This document shows, piece after piece, positions 34,984-44,412 of a DNA stretch of 64,000 nucleotides. Below the pieces are notes generated by a model. It was given only the letters and a program-made list of their open reading frames with translations, did not search any database and was not told where the DNA came from. The position numbers and the translations under genes are program-made. Source of the stretch: Hymenobacter sp. DG01 (GTDB lineage Bacteria; Bacteroidota; Bacteroidia; Cytophagales; Hymenobacteraceae); assembly GCF_006352025.1 (NCBI RefSeq), contig NZ_CP040936.1, positions 868,001-932,000 on the forward strand, in the 5' to 3' direction. Numbering within the stretch: the first letter of the stretch is position 1; each line of letters starts with the position of its first letter.

Positions 34984-35402
34984 TAGCGGGCAGAGGAAGA
35001 GGTAGAGGATGCCGTCAGGAGGAGGCGGGCCGAGTCCTGACTGGCCCGAAACAGGCGGCCAACGGAATCAATGCGCTGCTGCTGAACGGCATAATAGGTG
35101 AGCCGGCTCGCCACCTCTACGGTATCCTGGGGGCGGCGGTAGCGGTGCATCCAGGTCATCATGCCGGCTTCGGCGGCCAGCAGCGCCCGGCGGCTGCGGC
35201 CAGCGGCCGCCGTGTCGGTGGGTGGGGTTTTCTGCAGCTGCTGGCGCAGCTCGTACAGCTGGCCCAGTTCGGCCATCAACTCGTTGTGGCGGGCAAGCAC
35301 GGCTTTTTCAGCGGCCTCCGCTTTCTGCTCGTCGCTTTGCAACGACAGGCAGGCCGACAGAAACACCAGGGCTGATAAGAAAGCAAATCGGAGCGTTTTC
35401 AC
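34983..35402 (-). CDS. Small helical lipoprotein
   Basis: 139 residues from GTG 35402; an upstream TTG at 35417 is also possible. The lipobox LVFLSAC is followed by a helical, Gln/Glu/Leu-rich segment (SDEQKAEAAEKAVLARHNEL, then YELRQQLQK). No known domain is recognised. It starts the operon with the SCO chaperone and cytochrome c. The element TACCTTCG just upstream is a weak -7-like box. Confidence 0.65.
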   Translation of the reverse strand: MKTLRFAFLSALVFLSACLSLQSDEQKAEAAEKAVLARHNELMAELGQLYELRQQLQKTPPTDTAAAGRSRRALLAAEAGMMTWMHRYRRPQDTVEVASRLTYYAVQQQRIDSVGRLFRASQDSARLLLTASSTSSSAR

Positions 35403-35564
35403 GGCGCGAAGGTACAACCGGATCGGGGAGTGTGGGGTGATAGAACCGGCAAAAGCAGAATCGGTTCGGGTCTGGCCGGCAACCTGCTCACCAGCAAGCG
35501 TTACCGGAAAAAGGCTATTTCACGCAAATAAGTTCGGGCCCGACTGCAGCCTCGTCGGCAATAA

Positions 35565-35594
35565 AAAGCCCCGGTACCAATAGGCCGGGGCTTT
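35565..35594 (-). terminator. Terminator after small unknown gene
   Basis: Perfect 10-bp arms AAAGCCCCGG (35565-35574) and CCGGGGCTTT (35585-35594) with a 10-nt loop; TTTTTATTG follows on minus. Serves the gene ending at 35636. Confidence 0.85.
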
Positions 35595-35635
35595 GTAGAG
35601 TCGCAAGAAAAAACTACGGAAAATAGGCCGGGCAC

Positions 35636-35851
35636 TTACGCCTGCTCCTGCTCCCGCAAATAGGCCAGCATATGGCTCAGGGTCAGTTCCTGGTGGGCCA
35701 CCATGTTCAGCAGGCTCCGCTCGTAGGGGGCCAGCACCTGGCCAGAGTCATGGGTTAAGGCCAGCGCGGCCGCCACAATGCGCTGGTTGCCTTCCTCTGA
35801 ATCAAGGAGGGAAGGATACTGACTCAACCAGAGAAGAAACAAAAAATTCAT
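35636..35851 (-). CDS. Small protein of unknown function
   Basis: 71 residues from ATG 35851 (MNFLFLLWLSQYPSLLDSEE). Contains NQRIVAAALALTHDSGQVLAPYERSLL and a short helical tail. Codon use matches the surrounding core genes and a good terminator follows, so it is probably a real gene. No function recognised. The frame is open to 35941 but this start is shorter and cleaner. Confidence 0.6.
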   Translation of the reverse strand: MNFLFLLWLSQYPSLLDSEEGNQRIVAAALALTHDSGQVLAPYERSLLNMVAHQELTLSHMLAYLREQEQA

Positions 35852-35971
35852 GCGTAAAAATGGCAGCCCCCTTTCGCATTGCAAACTCAACAGCTTAGGG
35901 TTCAGGGCGAACAGGAGCGGCCAGCGGACGAAGGGGGGCAAACCACCGACGAACGGCTTCGGCCCCTGCTC

Positions 35972-36163
35972 TTAAAACGCCTGCTGCAGTAGCTGATACA
36001 GGATAGAGCCCAGCTTCCAGGCACCCCACACCAGGGCTCCGCCCAGGGCCAGCAGCAGCAACGCTACCCCTATCATCAGCCCCTTGCCGCTGCCCTGATA
36101 CTTGCCCTCGGCGTAGTGGCGGCGCAGCAGCTCCACGTTGCGGTTGTTGGCTTTATAGGCGAA
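35972..36163 (-). pseudogene. C-terminal fragment of a small membrane protein at the island edge
   Basis: An open frame of 63 codons without a start ends at TAA 35972. It reads AYKANNRNVELLRRHYAEG, then GLMIGVALLLLALGGALVWG, a membrane helix, and a C-terminal LYQLLQQAF. Its composition is core-like up to about 36163, where the sequence abruptly becomes A+T rich. It is most simply a gene cut by insertion of foreign DNA; the remaining N-terminal part is not in the window. Confidence 0.6.
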
Positions 36164-36404
36164 GTGATTTATGACATAAATAATATGTGTCTGTTGCCTC
36201 TGTGCCCATTTTATTCAGCCTTATATGTGCCTTGTGTCAAATATGAGAGCTGTTTTTGATACATTTGGTAAATTATAGTGTGGTAGTGTGGGTTGATTGT
36301 AAATTGTATAATATCGAGTTGATTGCTTGTGTAATTATCTGTTGAGTGTAGTCGAAGAGGATGCTTTGCAAGTATAGGCGAAGTTGCGAGACTAGTTAAA
36401 ACGC

Positions 36405-36436
36405 CAGTGCTTATCTGTCAAACCGGGTAAGCACTG
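36405..36436. repeat. Small hairpin at the left of the island
   Basis: Perfect 9-bp arms CAGTGCTTA (36405-36413) and TAAGCACTG (36428-36436). It may terminate the minus-strand gene starting at 36805. The 12-mer GCCAGTGCTTAT recurs at 38128. Confidence 0.4.
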
Positions 36437-36454
36437 ATGCTTATCATAAGAGCA

Positions 36455-36805
36455 CTAAGTAGCCTCAGGTGTCGCTGCATCCTCCTGTAAGTCAGTTAAT
36501 ATCTCATCGATACAATGAGTTCGACACCAGCTGTTGTATTGGGATTCGTTACTAAGTGTGACACTTACAACCCTTATATAATGTACAATAGCTCCACTCC
36601 GAACTCTTCTGCTAAGCGAGCAGCCGACTTGAACATAAGCATCACCATTATCAAGCCAGACACTACCGCTGGGTCCTTTGCCTTCCATAGAGTATATGTC
36701 GGTTAGAGAAAAGCCAGCGCTGCGTAGCTTATCTATGGTGCGAGACATTACACCCTTCTTCCCAACCAATGGCTGTACGATAGATTCAATATATTCCTGA
36801 AGCAT
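36455..36805 (-). CDS. Hypothetical protein
   Basis: 116 residues from ATG 36805 (MLQEYIESIVQPLVGKKG). Reads FSLTDIYSMEG, GDAYVQVGCSLSRRVRSG and a short acidic C-terminus. No domain recognised. A+T-rich codon use places it with the island, not with the core genes to the left. Confidence 0.5.
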   Translation of the reverse strand: MLQEYIESIVQPLVGKKGVMSRTIDKLRSAGFSLTDIYSMEGKGPSGSVWLDNGDAYVQVGCSLSRRVRSGAIVHYIRVVSVTLSNESQYNSWCRTHCIDEILTDLQEDAATPEAT

Positions 36806-37001
36806 CACTATTCGAATTAATGTAATTGGGCGACTGGTTGCTGAATCGGTAGAATAGCGACGAGATACGCTAGTTTAAACCGTGCAGATACAGCTTCGTA
36901 TCTTGCGTGTAATAGTCAAGTTGCACTTGCCGTGAACGGTAACACCATTTCAGCGAAAGTGCATCTATCAAGCTGTTGATAAGGTACTTGTTAGTGTTTA
37001 A

Positions 37002-37240
37002 TTAGCCCATTTCAGACAAGTCAATCTCAACCACAGCGTCATCTCCCCGGAAGACATTATCCGTTAGGTCTTCTGTACTGCGCGTGCTATAAAGCGTGAG
37101 CGTGGCTTTGTAAGGCAGTTCTCCTGATTCATAGGTGGTGTACAAACGAGCTTTCGTGACCTCAGATGAGGTAATGGCTGCGTGAACTGCTGTGGCAAGT
37201 TCATGTGCGTCGACGCTCTGTAGTGTTTTTATATAAAAAA
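37002..37240 (-). other. Possible short reading frame without a clear start
   Basis: A minus-strand frame ending at TAA 37002 reads YIKTLQSVDAHELATAVHAA, ARLYTTYESGELPYKATLTL, and VVEIDLSEMG. The amino-acid pattern looks protein-like, but no ATG/GTG/TTG start is found before an upstream stop near 37255. It may be a truncated gene, or may start at a rare codon. Confidence 0.35.
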
Positions 37241-37271
37241 GAGTTAAGTGGATAATTCAAAGCGATTCATA

Positions 37272-37288
37272 AGTACGATTAGGACAAA
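37272..37288 (+). repeat. 17-bp direct repeat, copy 1
   Basis: AGTACGATTAGGACAAA is identical at 37272-37288 and 37980-37996, flanking the gene at 37345-37761. Confidence 0.6.
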
Positions 37289-37344
37289 GCAATCAACTGC
37301 TCCAAGCAAAATTGTTGCTGCCTTTTACAAATTTTGCCAAGTTC

Positions 37345-37761
37345 CTATTTGGCAACCACATTGGTGTTTTTCAGAGCTTGCGCCACTGCTTCAGATAGAG
37401 TCAGAGAGCCTTCAATCAAAGGGAAGATAGTTTCAGACTCGGGGGCATATAAACTGTCAGCCTCAAGGGGGGCAAAATGCTGATATAACAAGTCTGTCGC
37501 CAAGTCACTGTTATAAGTACAGTTGATGATGTCACATATTTCCTCCATGGTGTTTAAGATGTCATCCTCATATAAGCAATTAATCTGAAAGTCATCCCTT
37601 AACTGGCTATCATAGCTGTCACTTTCAGAGCCAGCCAAGTCATTTTTGAGCGTCTCATAACGTTCCTCGTATTTATCTGAGTCATCGTTGTAGTAAAGTT
37701 TTAAAGCTTCGGCAATAATAGGAGCCGCCTGTTTCCAATTTCTGTTCTGCTTCATTGTCAT
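37345..37761 (-). CDS. Hypothetical acidic protein
   Basis: 138 residues from ATG 37761 (MTMKQNRNWKQAAPIIAEAL). Rich in Asp/Glu (NDDSDKYEERYETL, YEDDILNTMEEICDI). No known family. It lies between two copies of a 17-bp direct repeat (37272-37288 and 37980-37996). A+T-rich island composition. Confidence 0.5.
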   Translation of the reverse strand: MTMKQNRNWKQAAPIIAEALKLYYNDDSDKYEERYETLKNDLAGSESDSYDSQLRDDFQINCLYEDDILNTMEEICDIINCTYNSDLATDLLYQHFAPLEADSLYAPESETIFPLIEGSLTLSEAVAQALKNTNVVAK

Positions 37762-38394
37762 TTTGTTAAAAAGGTTGTTGTGAAAAAATATAGACAATAC
37801 TCTTTTGCCTGATGCGTAGAGCATCAGCAGTAATGCCTTGGTAAAGACATGTTTATTTCTTCAGACCGCTGTATAAGAGATTAGAATCCTAATACAGTAA
37901 TCCGGAAAAGCTCATAGGATGATATGGTACACCGGTTTCAATACCGATGAGCTTTTAGAAACGCCAGGAAAAATTCAAGAGTACGATTAGGACAAAACTG
38001 CGTCTATGCGCAATCAATACGAAGCTGCGAGCTGTCGTTTAATTACCAAATATTGCGTAGTAAAATAAGTTTCCTATAAAAGTAAAGCATAATTAGTCTG
38101 AGTTTGGTATAATGAATATGAAATGATGCCAGTGCTTATGTGCTACTGTATAATAATACAAAGCTACTATTGTAGGTGCTAAAATGCAAGATTTGGATAA
38201 AATATTTTTTAAAAAACCTAGTGAATGTTTGAATATTTTTTTCATCATCATAAATGATTGATAATAAATATCTTGCTGGTAGTGGATGTGGCGAACAGGA
38301 CTGATGAGAAGCTATGCGGTTTATTGTAGCAAATGAGAAACGTCGCTGAAATGCAACTTGTAGCGCTATCCTGTTAGCTCTAAATCAATCTCAC
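37762..38394. other. A+T-rich gene-free stretch
   Basis: 633 nt with no supported gene. It holds the second 17-bp repeat and an 11-mer ATACGAAGCTG (around 38018) that is the reverse complement of CAGCTTCGTAT near 36892. Poly-A/T runs at 38200-38250 could carry the promoter of the next gene. Confidence 0.5.
37980..37996 (+). repeat. 17-bp direct repeat, copy 2
   Basis: Second copy of AGTACGATTAGGACAAA, 708 bp from the first in the same orientation. Confidence 0.6.
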
Positions 38395-39222
38395 ATGACC
38401 CTCCGTTACCTATCATCGATTGCTTTTACAAGCACCGCCATCATTTTATCCGCTTGCGACAGAGGGCAGAAGCCTACACCAATAGAGACGACTCCCCTGG
38501 CAACTCAAGTGCCAAGCGCTACCGAACTGGCGACGGTACCCCTTAATGCTGCTACAGTTTTGACAGCTATGTATGGTGGGGGCGTGGGAGATTCAGCGGT
38601 ATATGATGGTAGCAAGCAAGTGGAGTCTTCCAATCCTGATAAGCACATTGTTGCCAAGGTGCTGCAGAACCAGCGCTTCCAACGGCATGACAGCACGCTA
38701 AGCCTTGTAGTAACTAAGAACTCTTTCGAATGGGGTGCAGGAATACACAATGGTTGGGTCGACGCTGCGCTGTTTCACTTCAGCGATGGGAAATGGCAAC
38801 TACTGAAGACGCGCCGGCAAGCCGTAATAGCGGGAAGTTTTGGTACATGTGACTGCCAGGTGCAAATGCAGCGGCTACATGTAGGCAACGATGAAAAGAT
38901 ATTTGCCTTCGTGCGCAGCTACAACGTGCATCAAGGTGAATCTGAAACGTTCAGTGTGATAACCGAAGACCTGCTCACTTCTAAGGAAGGCTTTACTACG
39001 TACGATTCACAACGAAATGAATGTGAAGAGCCTAGTACTGGCGAAGTGCCAAAGACAGGCTTTTTTGTTACGCGTCAACCAGGTCATGACGACCAGATAG
39101 AGCTTGTGTCGTACGAGCCTCAAACAACGGATGGGCGGTGTGCGTGGAAGGACAAGCACCGGAGCTTCACCTATACTCAGTTAATACAAGAGATGCAAAA
39201 GCCTCAGTCAGCAGGACTGTAA
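38395..39222 (+). CDS. Lipoprotein of unknown function
   Basis: 275 residues with lipobox IILSAC (Cys21) and a Thr/Pro linker, then a globular domain containing HIVAKVLQNQRF, NGWVDAALFHFSDGKWQLLK and GTCDCQVQMQRLHVG. The C-terminal DGRCAWKDKHRSFTYTQ may form a disulfide with an earlier cysteine. No family recognised. It is 52 nt upstream of the KAP-like NTPase gene, and may be cotranscribed. Confidence 0.65.
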   Translation: MTLRYLSSIAFTSTAIILSACDRGQKPTPIETTPLATQVPSATELATVPLNAATVLTAMYGGGVGDSAVYDGSKQVESSNPDKHIVAKVLQNQRFQRHDSTLSLVVTKNSFEWGAGIHNGWVDAALFHFSDGKWQLLKTRRQAVIAGSFGTCDCQVQMQRLHVGNDEKIFAFVRSYNVHQGESETFSVITEDLLTSKEGFTTYDSQRNECEEPSTGEVPKTGFFVTRQPGHDDQIELVSYEPQTTDGRCAWKDKHRSFTYTQLIQEMQKPQSAGL

Positions 39223-39274
39223 TCTATAAACCACTATCTCGACTCATCCCTCTTAGGTAGGATACACTATTGGT

Positions 39275-40786
39275 ATGACCTTATCCTTTTCACTAACCAA
39301 CCAGCGGACAGCTTTTCAACAGCACCTAGACGAAGAGCGCAATCAGCGTATCATCTTCTCTGGGGCGTTTGGTATCGGGAAGACATATTTTCTAAAAGAC
39401 TACTTCGCTCATCATGAAGCAGAGTATGTAGCGGTGAAACTTTCACCCGTCAATTACTCAGTATCCGCCAACGAAGATATCTTTCGTCTTATCAAATACG
39501 ATATATTGTTTGAGTTGCTGGCGTCGCATGATTTGCAGCTGGAAACCGAAACTATCAGCCGGGAAGTAGCCTACGGCGTGGCATTACAGGATAAACTGCC
39601 AACGATGTTAAACGGCTTATTGGGCATCGCTCCACTGCTCAACAAGGACAGCGCAGATGTGGTATCAGTTTGGACTTCCTTGAGTGCGCTTGTGCTGCCT
39701 TTCATCAAGAAAACAGAAGCTGCCCGCAAAGACCCAAATCTGCTTGGTCGTGTTGTGGATTTTGAGCGGGAGGTGAGTAAGCTGCCAATGCTGGAAGAAG
39801 ACTTCATCTCCACTTTCATCGAGCAGAGCTTGAATAAGCTAGCTACTACTGAAGCAGGAGCCAAAGCCAAGGTATTGGTGATTGACGACCTTGACCGGAT
39901 AGACCCTGAGCACATCTTCCGCCTATTCAATGTATTCAGCGCGCATTTAGACTATAATAAATCCACCAGCAACAAGTTTGGCTTCGATAAGGTCATCTTC
40001 GTGTGTGATATCCGGAACATCCGCAATATTTTCCACAGCCGGTATGGTGCCGATACTGACTTTACAGGCTACATCGACAAGTTCTATAGTCTTGAAATCT
40101 ATTACTTCGACAACAGTGCTGAAGTAAAGGAGATGGTGAGCCAATTCATACAAGGCATCGTGCCCACCACAAACTTTAAAGCTTATTTTCTTGAAAATAT
40201 CACATCATCGAATCGAAACAACAGTCTGTTAGAAATTCTGCTAATAGAAATGATTCATGCAGGGGCACTAACTATTCGTCGGTTGCAAGCAGTGCATGGT
40301 CTTGGTTTCAGGCATGTAGAAGTCGATACTGGGTTTAGAAGTGCACATGAATCCAAGAAAAACATAGCATTTCCAGCTATAATTACGCTAGAGGTGCTGA
40401 ACTGGATAGTTGGTGGAGTAGAAGCATTAGACCGAGCACTACAGAAAGTGCTGCGCTACCAACGTAGTCAAGAATACCTTGGTCGGTCACACCGTGACCA
40501 ACAGTATTTTGTGTCAGCGTTGCTTCCTGTATTGGATTATAATGGGCATCGGCTCAAGACGCATCAATTACACGAGACTGATACCGTGCCACGCTATGAG
40601 TTTACAAATACTAGCACCGGGCAAAAGTTGACTTACCGGCTATTTGCCTTGGGTGTGTGGGAAAGCACGTATGCAGCGCGTATTGATTTAGTTGACGACG
40701 AGCCTTTTCGAGAACAAAATCTTGACTTGTTTAATCTTATATACCAGATGTTTACGCTACTCCAAAAAAAGGGGGTATTGCGCTAA
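39275..40786 (+). CDS. KAP-like P-loop NTPase
   Basis: 503 residues. Walker A is GAFGIGKT at 30-37 and Walker B is VLVIDDLDRID at about 210; the DDLDR form is typical of KAP and related STAND-like NTPases. The middle has KVIFVCDIRNIRNIF, similar to the sensor strand of these ATPases. Unlike classic KAP proteins it shows no obvious membrane helices. KAP NTPases occur in phage-defence islands, but this one has no visible effector domain; the C-terminal half (about 330-503) is unrecognised. Confidence 0.72.
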   Translation: MTLSFSLTNQRTAFQQHLDEERNQRIIFSGAFGIGKTYFLKDYFAHHEAEYVAVKLSPVNYSVSANEDIFRLIKYDILFELLASHDLQLETETISREVAYGVALQDKLPTMLNGLLGIAPLLNKDSADVVSVWTSLSALVLPFIKKTEAARKDPNLLGRVVDFEREVSKLPMLEEDFISTFIEQSLNKLATTEAGAKAKVLVIDDLDRIDPEHIFRLFNVFSAHLDYNKSTSNKFGFDKVIFVCDIRNIRNIFHSRYGADTDFTGYIDKFYSLEIYYFDNSAEVKEMVSQFIQGIVPTTNFKAYFLENITSSNRNNSLLEILLIEMIHAGALTIRRLQAVHGLGFRHVEVDTGFRSAHESKKNIAFPAIITLEVLNWIVGGVEALDRALQKVLRYQRSQEYLGRSHRDQQYFVSALLPVLDYNGHRLKTHQLHETDTVPRYEFTNTSTGQKLTYRLFALGVWESTYAARIDLVDDEPFREQNLDLFNLIYQMFTLLQKKGVLR

Positions 40787-40852
40787 AAATTTCGGTGCAA
40801 TAAACGGCTGGACCTGTTCGTGGTGATGGATTTCTAACCGTTCCAAATCCTC

Positions 40853-41179
40853 ATGCCTAGCTTCTATCTCGCCTTTCTAGATGGTCAGTGGCGACGACTT
40901 CGTAAACTACCAACTGCGAAGTCTGTCCCGCCCGCCGAGCACGAGATTAAATGGCTGTTGGTGGGGTGGGATGATTACTGCATTGATGAAAAGAAGCGGA
41001 TGTGGCGGCGTCCGCATATCAACCGAAAGGGTAGGAGTAAGAGTTGGAAGCGGATTCAGCCGATTGAGAAAAATGCCGGTTACAAAGGTTTCAACCTATG
41101 GCGAGATGGAAGAAGGTATTACTATTCTGTGATTCAACTACGCCGTCTACTTCTAATAAATCCGGCTTATAATCAGTGA
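40853..41179 (+). CDS. Small basic protein with NUMOD-like C-terminus
   Basis: 108 residues from ATG 40853. Trp/Arg/Lys-rich (KSWKRIQPIEKN, then GYKGFNLWRDGRRYYYSVIQ, with LRRLLL). The C-terminal strand pattern resembles NUMOD-type DNA-binding modules of homing-endonuclease-related proteins, but the HNH nuclease is missing. Could be a DNA- or RNA-binding protein. It starts 66 nt after the KAP-like gene. Confidence 0.5.
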   Translation: MPSFYLAFLDGQWRRLRKLPTAKSVPPAEHEIKWLLVGWDDYCIDEKKRMWRRPHINRKGRSKSWKRIQPIEKNAGYKGFNLWRDGRRYYYSVIQLRRLLLINPAYNQ

Positions 41180-41474
41180 ATTACTACCATCAGTAGATGA
41201 GGATGCGATTGTATTGCAACTTGGTTGTAGCAGTAGTTCACTGATTAGTCAGTTGCTTAACCGACTGATTTACCCGTACCTTGGTACTGCATATCCCTAG
41301 TATAAAAGCTTGCTCAATCCCTGAATAGGGCTTTCTCTTGTAGATATACTGGTCTTATAGCAATGGGTACTCCTATCTTGGAAAAGGGGGAACCTACTGA
41401 TTTCATTTGTGTGCCCATAAAGTGTTTTCTCAACCTGCCGTGTATCAAGGTTGGGAATGACAGGATAGCATTAT

Positions 41475-42560
41475 ATGCGTCGGATTCTAGTGACTGGCTC
41501 TTCGGGACTGATTGGTTCTGAAGTGTGCACCTTCTTCAGCGAGTTAGGATGGGAGGTACACGGTATTGACAATAATATGCGGGCGGCTTTCTTTGGAGCT
41601 GCAGGCGATACGAGATGGATGCAGTATCACCTGCAGAAGGTGTTGCCTGCTTTCACTCATCATGAAGTTGATATTCGTGACCGTAAAGCGGTGCAGCAGA
41701 AACTGCAGGAGCTACGTCCAGATGCCGTTGTGCATACAGCTGCGCAGCCCAGCCATGATAAGGCAGCCTCCATCGTATTCGATGATTTTGATACCAATGC
41801 GGTGGGGACGCTTAACCTGTTAGAAGGGCTGCGTCAGGTCAGCACGAATGTGCCGTTCATTCACATGTCTACCAACAAAGTGTATGGCGACCGACCCAAT
41901 ACCATTCCGTTGGTAGAGCTGGCAACCCGCTGGGAGTATGCAGACGACCAGTTTGCTCATGGCATCGCTGAGGACTTCTCGATTGACCAAAGTGTCCATT
42001 CCCTATTCGGAGCCTCCAAGGTAGCCGCCGATATTCTGGTGCAGGAGTATGGGAAGTATTTTGGAATGCCTACCTGTTGCTTACGGGGAGGGTGCCTGAC
42101 TGGACCAAACCACTCCGGGGTTGAGCTACATGGCTTTCTTAGTTACCTTATCAAGTGCAATCTTGAGCAAAGGGAATACACCATCTACGGGCACCAGGGC
42201 AAGCAGGTAAGAGACAACATCCATTCCTACGATGTCGCTCGCTTTTGCTACGAGTTTATCCAGACCCCCCGTTGCGGAGAGGTTTACAATATTGGCGGGG
42301 GTAAGGGGAATACAGTCTCCATACTAGAGGCATTCCAACGCATTGAGGCTCTGTCCGGCATACCCATGAGGTTCAGCTATGTGGATACAAGCCGGACGGG
42401 TGACCATGTCTGCTACTACAGCGACTTACGCAAGATGCAACGCCATTATCCGGCATGGAGCATTACCAAGACGCTAGACGACATCTTCTCCGAAATCTAC
42501 GCGGCGAGCCAGCAAGTTGAACAGGCAAGCCAAACACCTATTGACGTCCCTATCCAGTGA
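41475..42560 (+). CDS. NAD-dependent epimerase, CDP-paratose 2-epimerase-like
   Basis: 361-residue extended SDR enzyme. The Rossmann motif TGSSGLIG is at residues 7-14. Family-like segments are [30 protein letters not shown] and [18 protein letters not shown]. The active-site YxxxK has Phe in place of Tyr (FGASK), a feature worth checking. The type suggests epimerisation of a nucleotide-activated deoxysugar such as paratose/tyvelose, but other nucleotide sugars are possible. First gene of a tightly packed glycan cluster. Confidence 0.85.
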   Translation: MRRILVTGSSGLIGSEVCTFFSELGWEVHGIDNNMRAAFFGAAGDTRWMQYHLQKVLPAFTHHEVDIRDRKAVQQKLQELRPDAVVHTAAQPSHDKAASIVFDDFDTNAVGTLNLLEGLRQVSTNVPFIHMSTNKVYGDRPNTIPLVELATRWEYADDQFAHGIAEDFSIDQSVHSLFGASKVAADILVQEYGKYFGMPTCCLRGGCLTGPNHSGVELHGFLSYLIKCNLEQREYTIYGHQGKQVRDNIHSYDVARFCYEFIQTPRCGEVYNIGGGKGNTVSILEAFQRIEALSGIPMRFSYVDTSRTGDHVCYYSDLRKMQRHYPAWSITKTLDDIFSEIYAASQQVEQASQTPIDVPIQ

Positions 42561-43612
42561 AGATTCTAGTTACAGGCGGTGCCGGTTTCGTAGGTTTCAA
42601 CCTGCTCTGCTATTTGAAGGATAGCTACCCCACGTATCAGTTGCTGGCATATGATAACCTAAAACGGTTAGGTAGCGAGCAGAATGTCCCGTCTCTCTTA
42701 GCACGAGGGATTGAATTCGTGCACGGGGATATCCGCAATGCGCAGGAATTGCAGCAGGTTGGCGCAGTTGATGTGATAATTCATTGCGCATCGGACGCTT
42801 CCGTACTCGGTGGTATCACGTCCTCATCTGAGCTTATCGTGCAGAACAATCTGCTGGGTAGCATCAACGTATTTGAATACGCTGCGCAGTGTAACGCGAA
42901 GCTGGTGTACTTCTCCACGAACCGCATCTACTCGTGTGAATCGTTGAATGCCTTGGCATACATGGAACAGGAGACCCGATTCACTTTAGAGGAAAACCAG
43001 CAGTTGGCAGGTGTTTCCGACCAAGGCATTTCGGAGCAGTTCCCCATTTTGCTGAGTAAGACCTTTTACGGGGCAACCAAGTATTGCGGGGAGGTGCTGT
43101 TACAGGAGTATGCTGCCTACAAAGGACTGCAGTATGTGGTCAATCGGTTTGGTGTCATCTCCGGCAAAGGGCAGTTCGGGATGGAATCGCAAGGAGTGAT
43201 TGCCTACTGGTTGCGTCAGCATCTTGAGAAAAAACCGCTTAAGTACATCGGGTTTGGCGGGAGTGGGAAACAAGTCCGGGATGCGCTGCATGTCGCGGAT
43301 GTGTGTGCCTTGGTGGACTTGCAATTGCAACACTTCGACAGTGTACAGGGCAACGTATTCAACGCCGGGGGAGGGTATGCGAATAGCTTCTCCTTGCTTG
43401 AGCTTACTGGGTATTGCGAAGCTTTGACCGGTAATTCAGTTCCCATCCAGGTAGTGGCTGACCAAAGAGCAGGCGACATCCCTATCTATTACACAGACAA
43501 TAGCCATGTTACTGCTGCCTTGGGCTGGGTGCCACAGCGCAGCATCCACGATATCCTATCGGATTTGCTGGATTGGCTTGACCCCACGGCAAAAATTAGC
43601 TTTCCCGGTTAA
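42557..43612 (+). CDS. NAD-dependent nucleotide-sugar epimerase/dehydratase
   Basis: 351-residue extended SDR enzyme from GTG 42557, overlapping the previous gene by 4 nt (GTGA). The Rossmann motif is TGGAGFVG (6-13), followed by [12 protein letters not shown]. The catalytic Tyr/Lys pair is intact in [16 protein letters not shown]. Related to, but distinct from, the first epimerase; the two may work in sequence on one nucleotide sugar. Confidence 0.87.
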   Translation: MKILVTGGAGFVGFNLLCYLKDSYPTYQLLAYDNLKRLGSEQNVPSLLARGIEFVHGDIRNAQELQQVGAVDVIIHCASDASVLGGITSSSELIVQNNLLGSINVFEYAAQCNAKLVYFSTNRIYSCESLNALAYMEQETRFTLEENQQLAGVSDQGISEQFPILLSKTFYGATKYCGEVLLQEYAAYKGLQYVVNRFGVISGKGQFGMESQGVIAYWLRQHLEKKPLKYIGFGGSGKQVRDALHVADVCALVDLQLQHFDSVQGNVFNAGGGYANSFSLLELTGYCEALTGNSVPIQVVADQRAGDIPIYYTDNSHVTAALGWVPQRSIHDILSDLLDWLDPTAKISFPG

Positions 43613-43635
43613 TTTGTCAATTCTTCTAGCTTAGT

Positions 43636-44412
43636 ATGTATAAGGGTAAAAAAGTAGTAGTGGTTTTGCCGGCGTATAACGCGGCAAAGACTTTGAAGAC
43701 CACCTGTGATGAACTGGACATGAGTCTGGTGGACGAATTGGTACTAGTGGACGATAATAGCACCGACAACACGGAGGAAGTGGCGCGGGCAATGGGAATT
43801 CAACATGTAATCCGGCATGATGTCAACCGGGGGTATGGAGGTAATCAGAAGACCTGTTACAACCACGCCCTCGCTCTTGGAGCCGACATTGTTGTAATGG
43901 TACATCCCGATTATCAGTACACGCCTAAACTGCTGCCAGCAATGGTGGCATTACTGGAATGCGGACTGTACGACGCGGTATTTGCTTCCCGGATTTTAGG
44001 AAAAGGTGCCTTGAAAGGGGGGATGCCGCTCTATAAATACGTTGCCAACCGGGCGCTGACTTTTGCGCAAAATGTTCTCATGAACCAAAAGCTCTCAGAG
44101 TACCACACGGGCTACCGAGCCTACAGCCGGGAGGTGCTTGAGCAGATTGACTACGCTCAAAACTCAGACGATTTCATCTTTGATAACGAAATTGTCGCCC
44201 AGATTTTTGCGAAAGGCTACGACATAGCGGAGGTGACATGCCCGACCAAGTATTTCGCGGACGGTTCGTCCATAAATTTTCCCCGTAGCATGAAGTATGG
44301 GTTTGGGGTTCTGGGGGTATCGGTGCGCTACTTCCTGCATAAAACAGGCGTGTTTTCCTGGGAAAAACTCCGTGCCACAAAGCGTGAACCGATAGCCGTA
44401 TCCATTGCCTGA
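43636..44412 (+). CDS. GT2 glycosyltransferase
   Basis: 258 residues. GT-A fold: VVVVLPAYNAAKTL (7-20), DDNSTDNT, the Asp-containing VMVHPDYQYTP, and HTGYRAYSREVLEQI. Similar proteins act as polyprenyl-phosphate glycosyltransferases or transfer to lipid-linked glycans. No membrane helix is obvious, so the enzyme is probably cytoplasmic or membrane-associated. Located 23 nt after the epimerase. Confidence 0.86.
   Translation: MYKGKKVVVVLPAYNAAKTLKTTCDELDMSLVDELVLVDDNSTDNTEEVARAMGIQHVIRHDVNRGYGGNQKTCYNHALALGADIVVMVHPDYQYTPKLLPAMVALLECGLYDAVFASRILGKGALKGGMPLYKYVANRALTFAQNVLMNQKLSEYHTGYRAYSREVLEQIDYAQNSDDFIFDNEIVAQIFAKGYDIAEVTCPTKYFADGSSINFPRSMKYGFGVLGVSVRYFLHKTGVFSWEKLRATKREPIAVSIA

Noticed and set aside
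36164..36454. tRNA or att site at the left edge of the island
   Set aside because: I looked for cloverleaf-like sequence and found none; only a small hairpin is present.
37248..37430. 60-codon plus-strand frame
   Set aside because: Overlaps the more plausible minus-strand gene and has no protein-like pattern.
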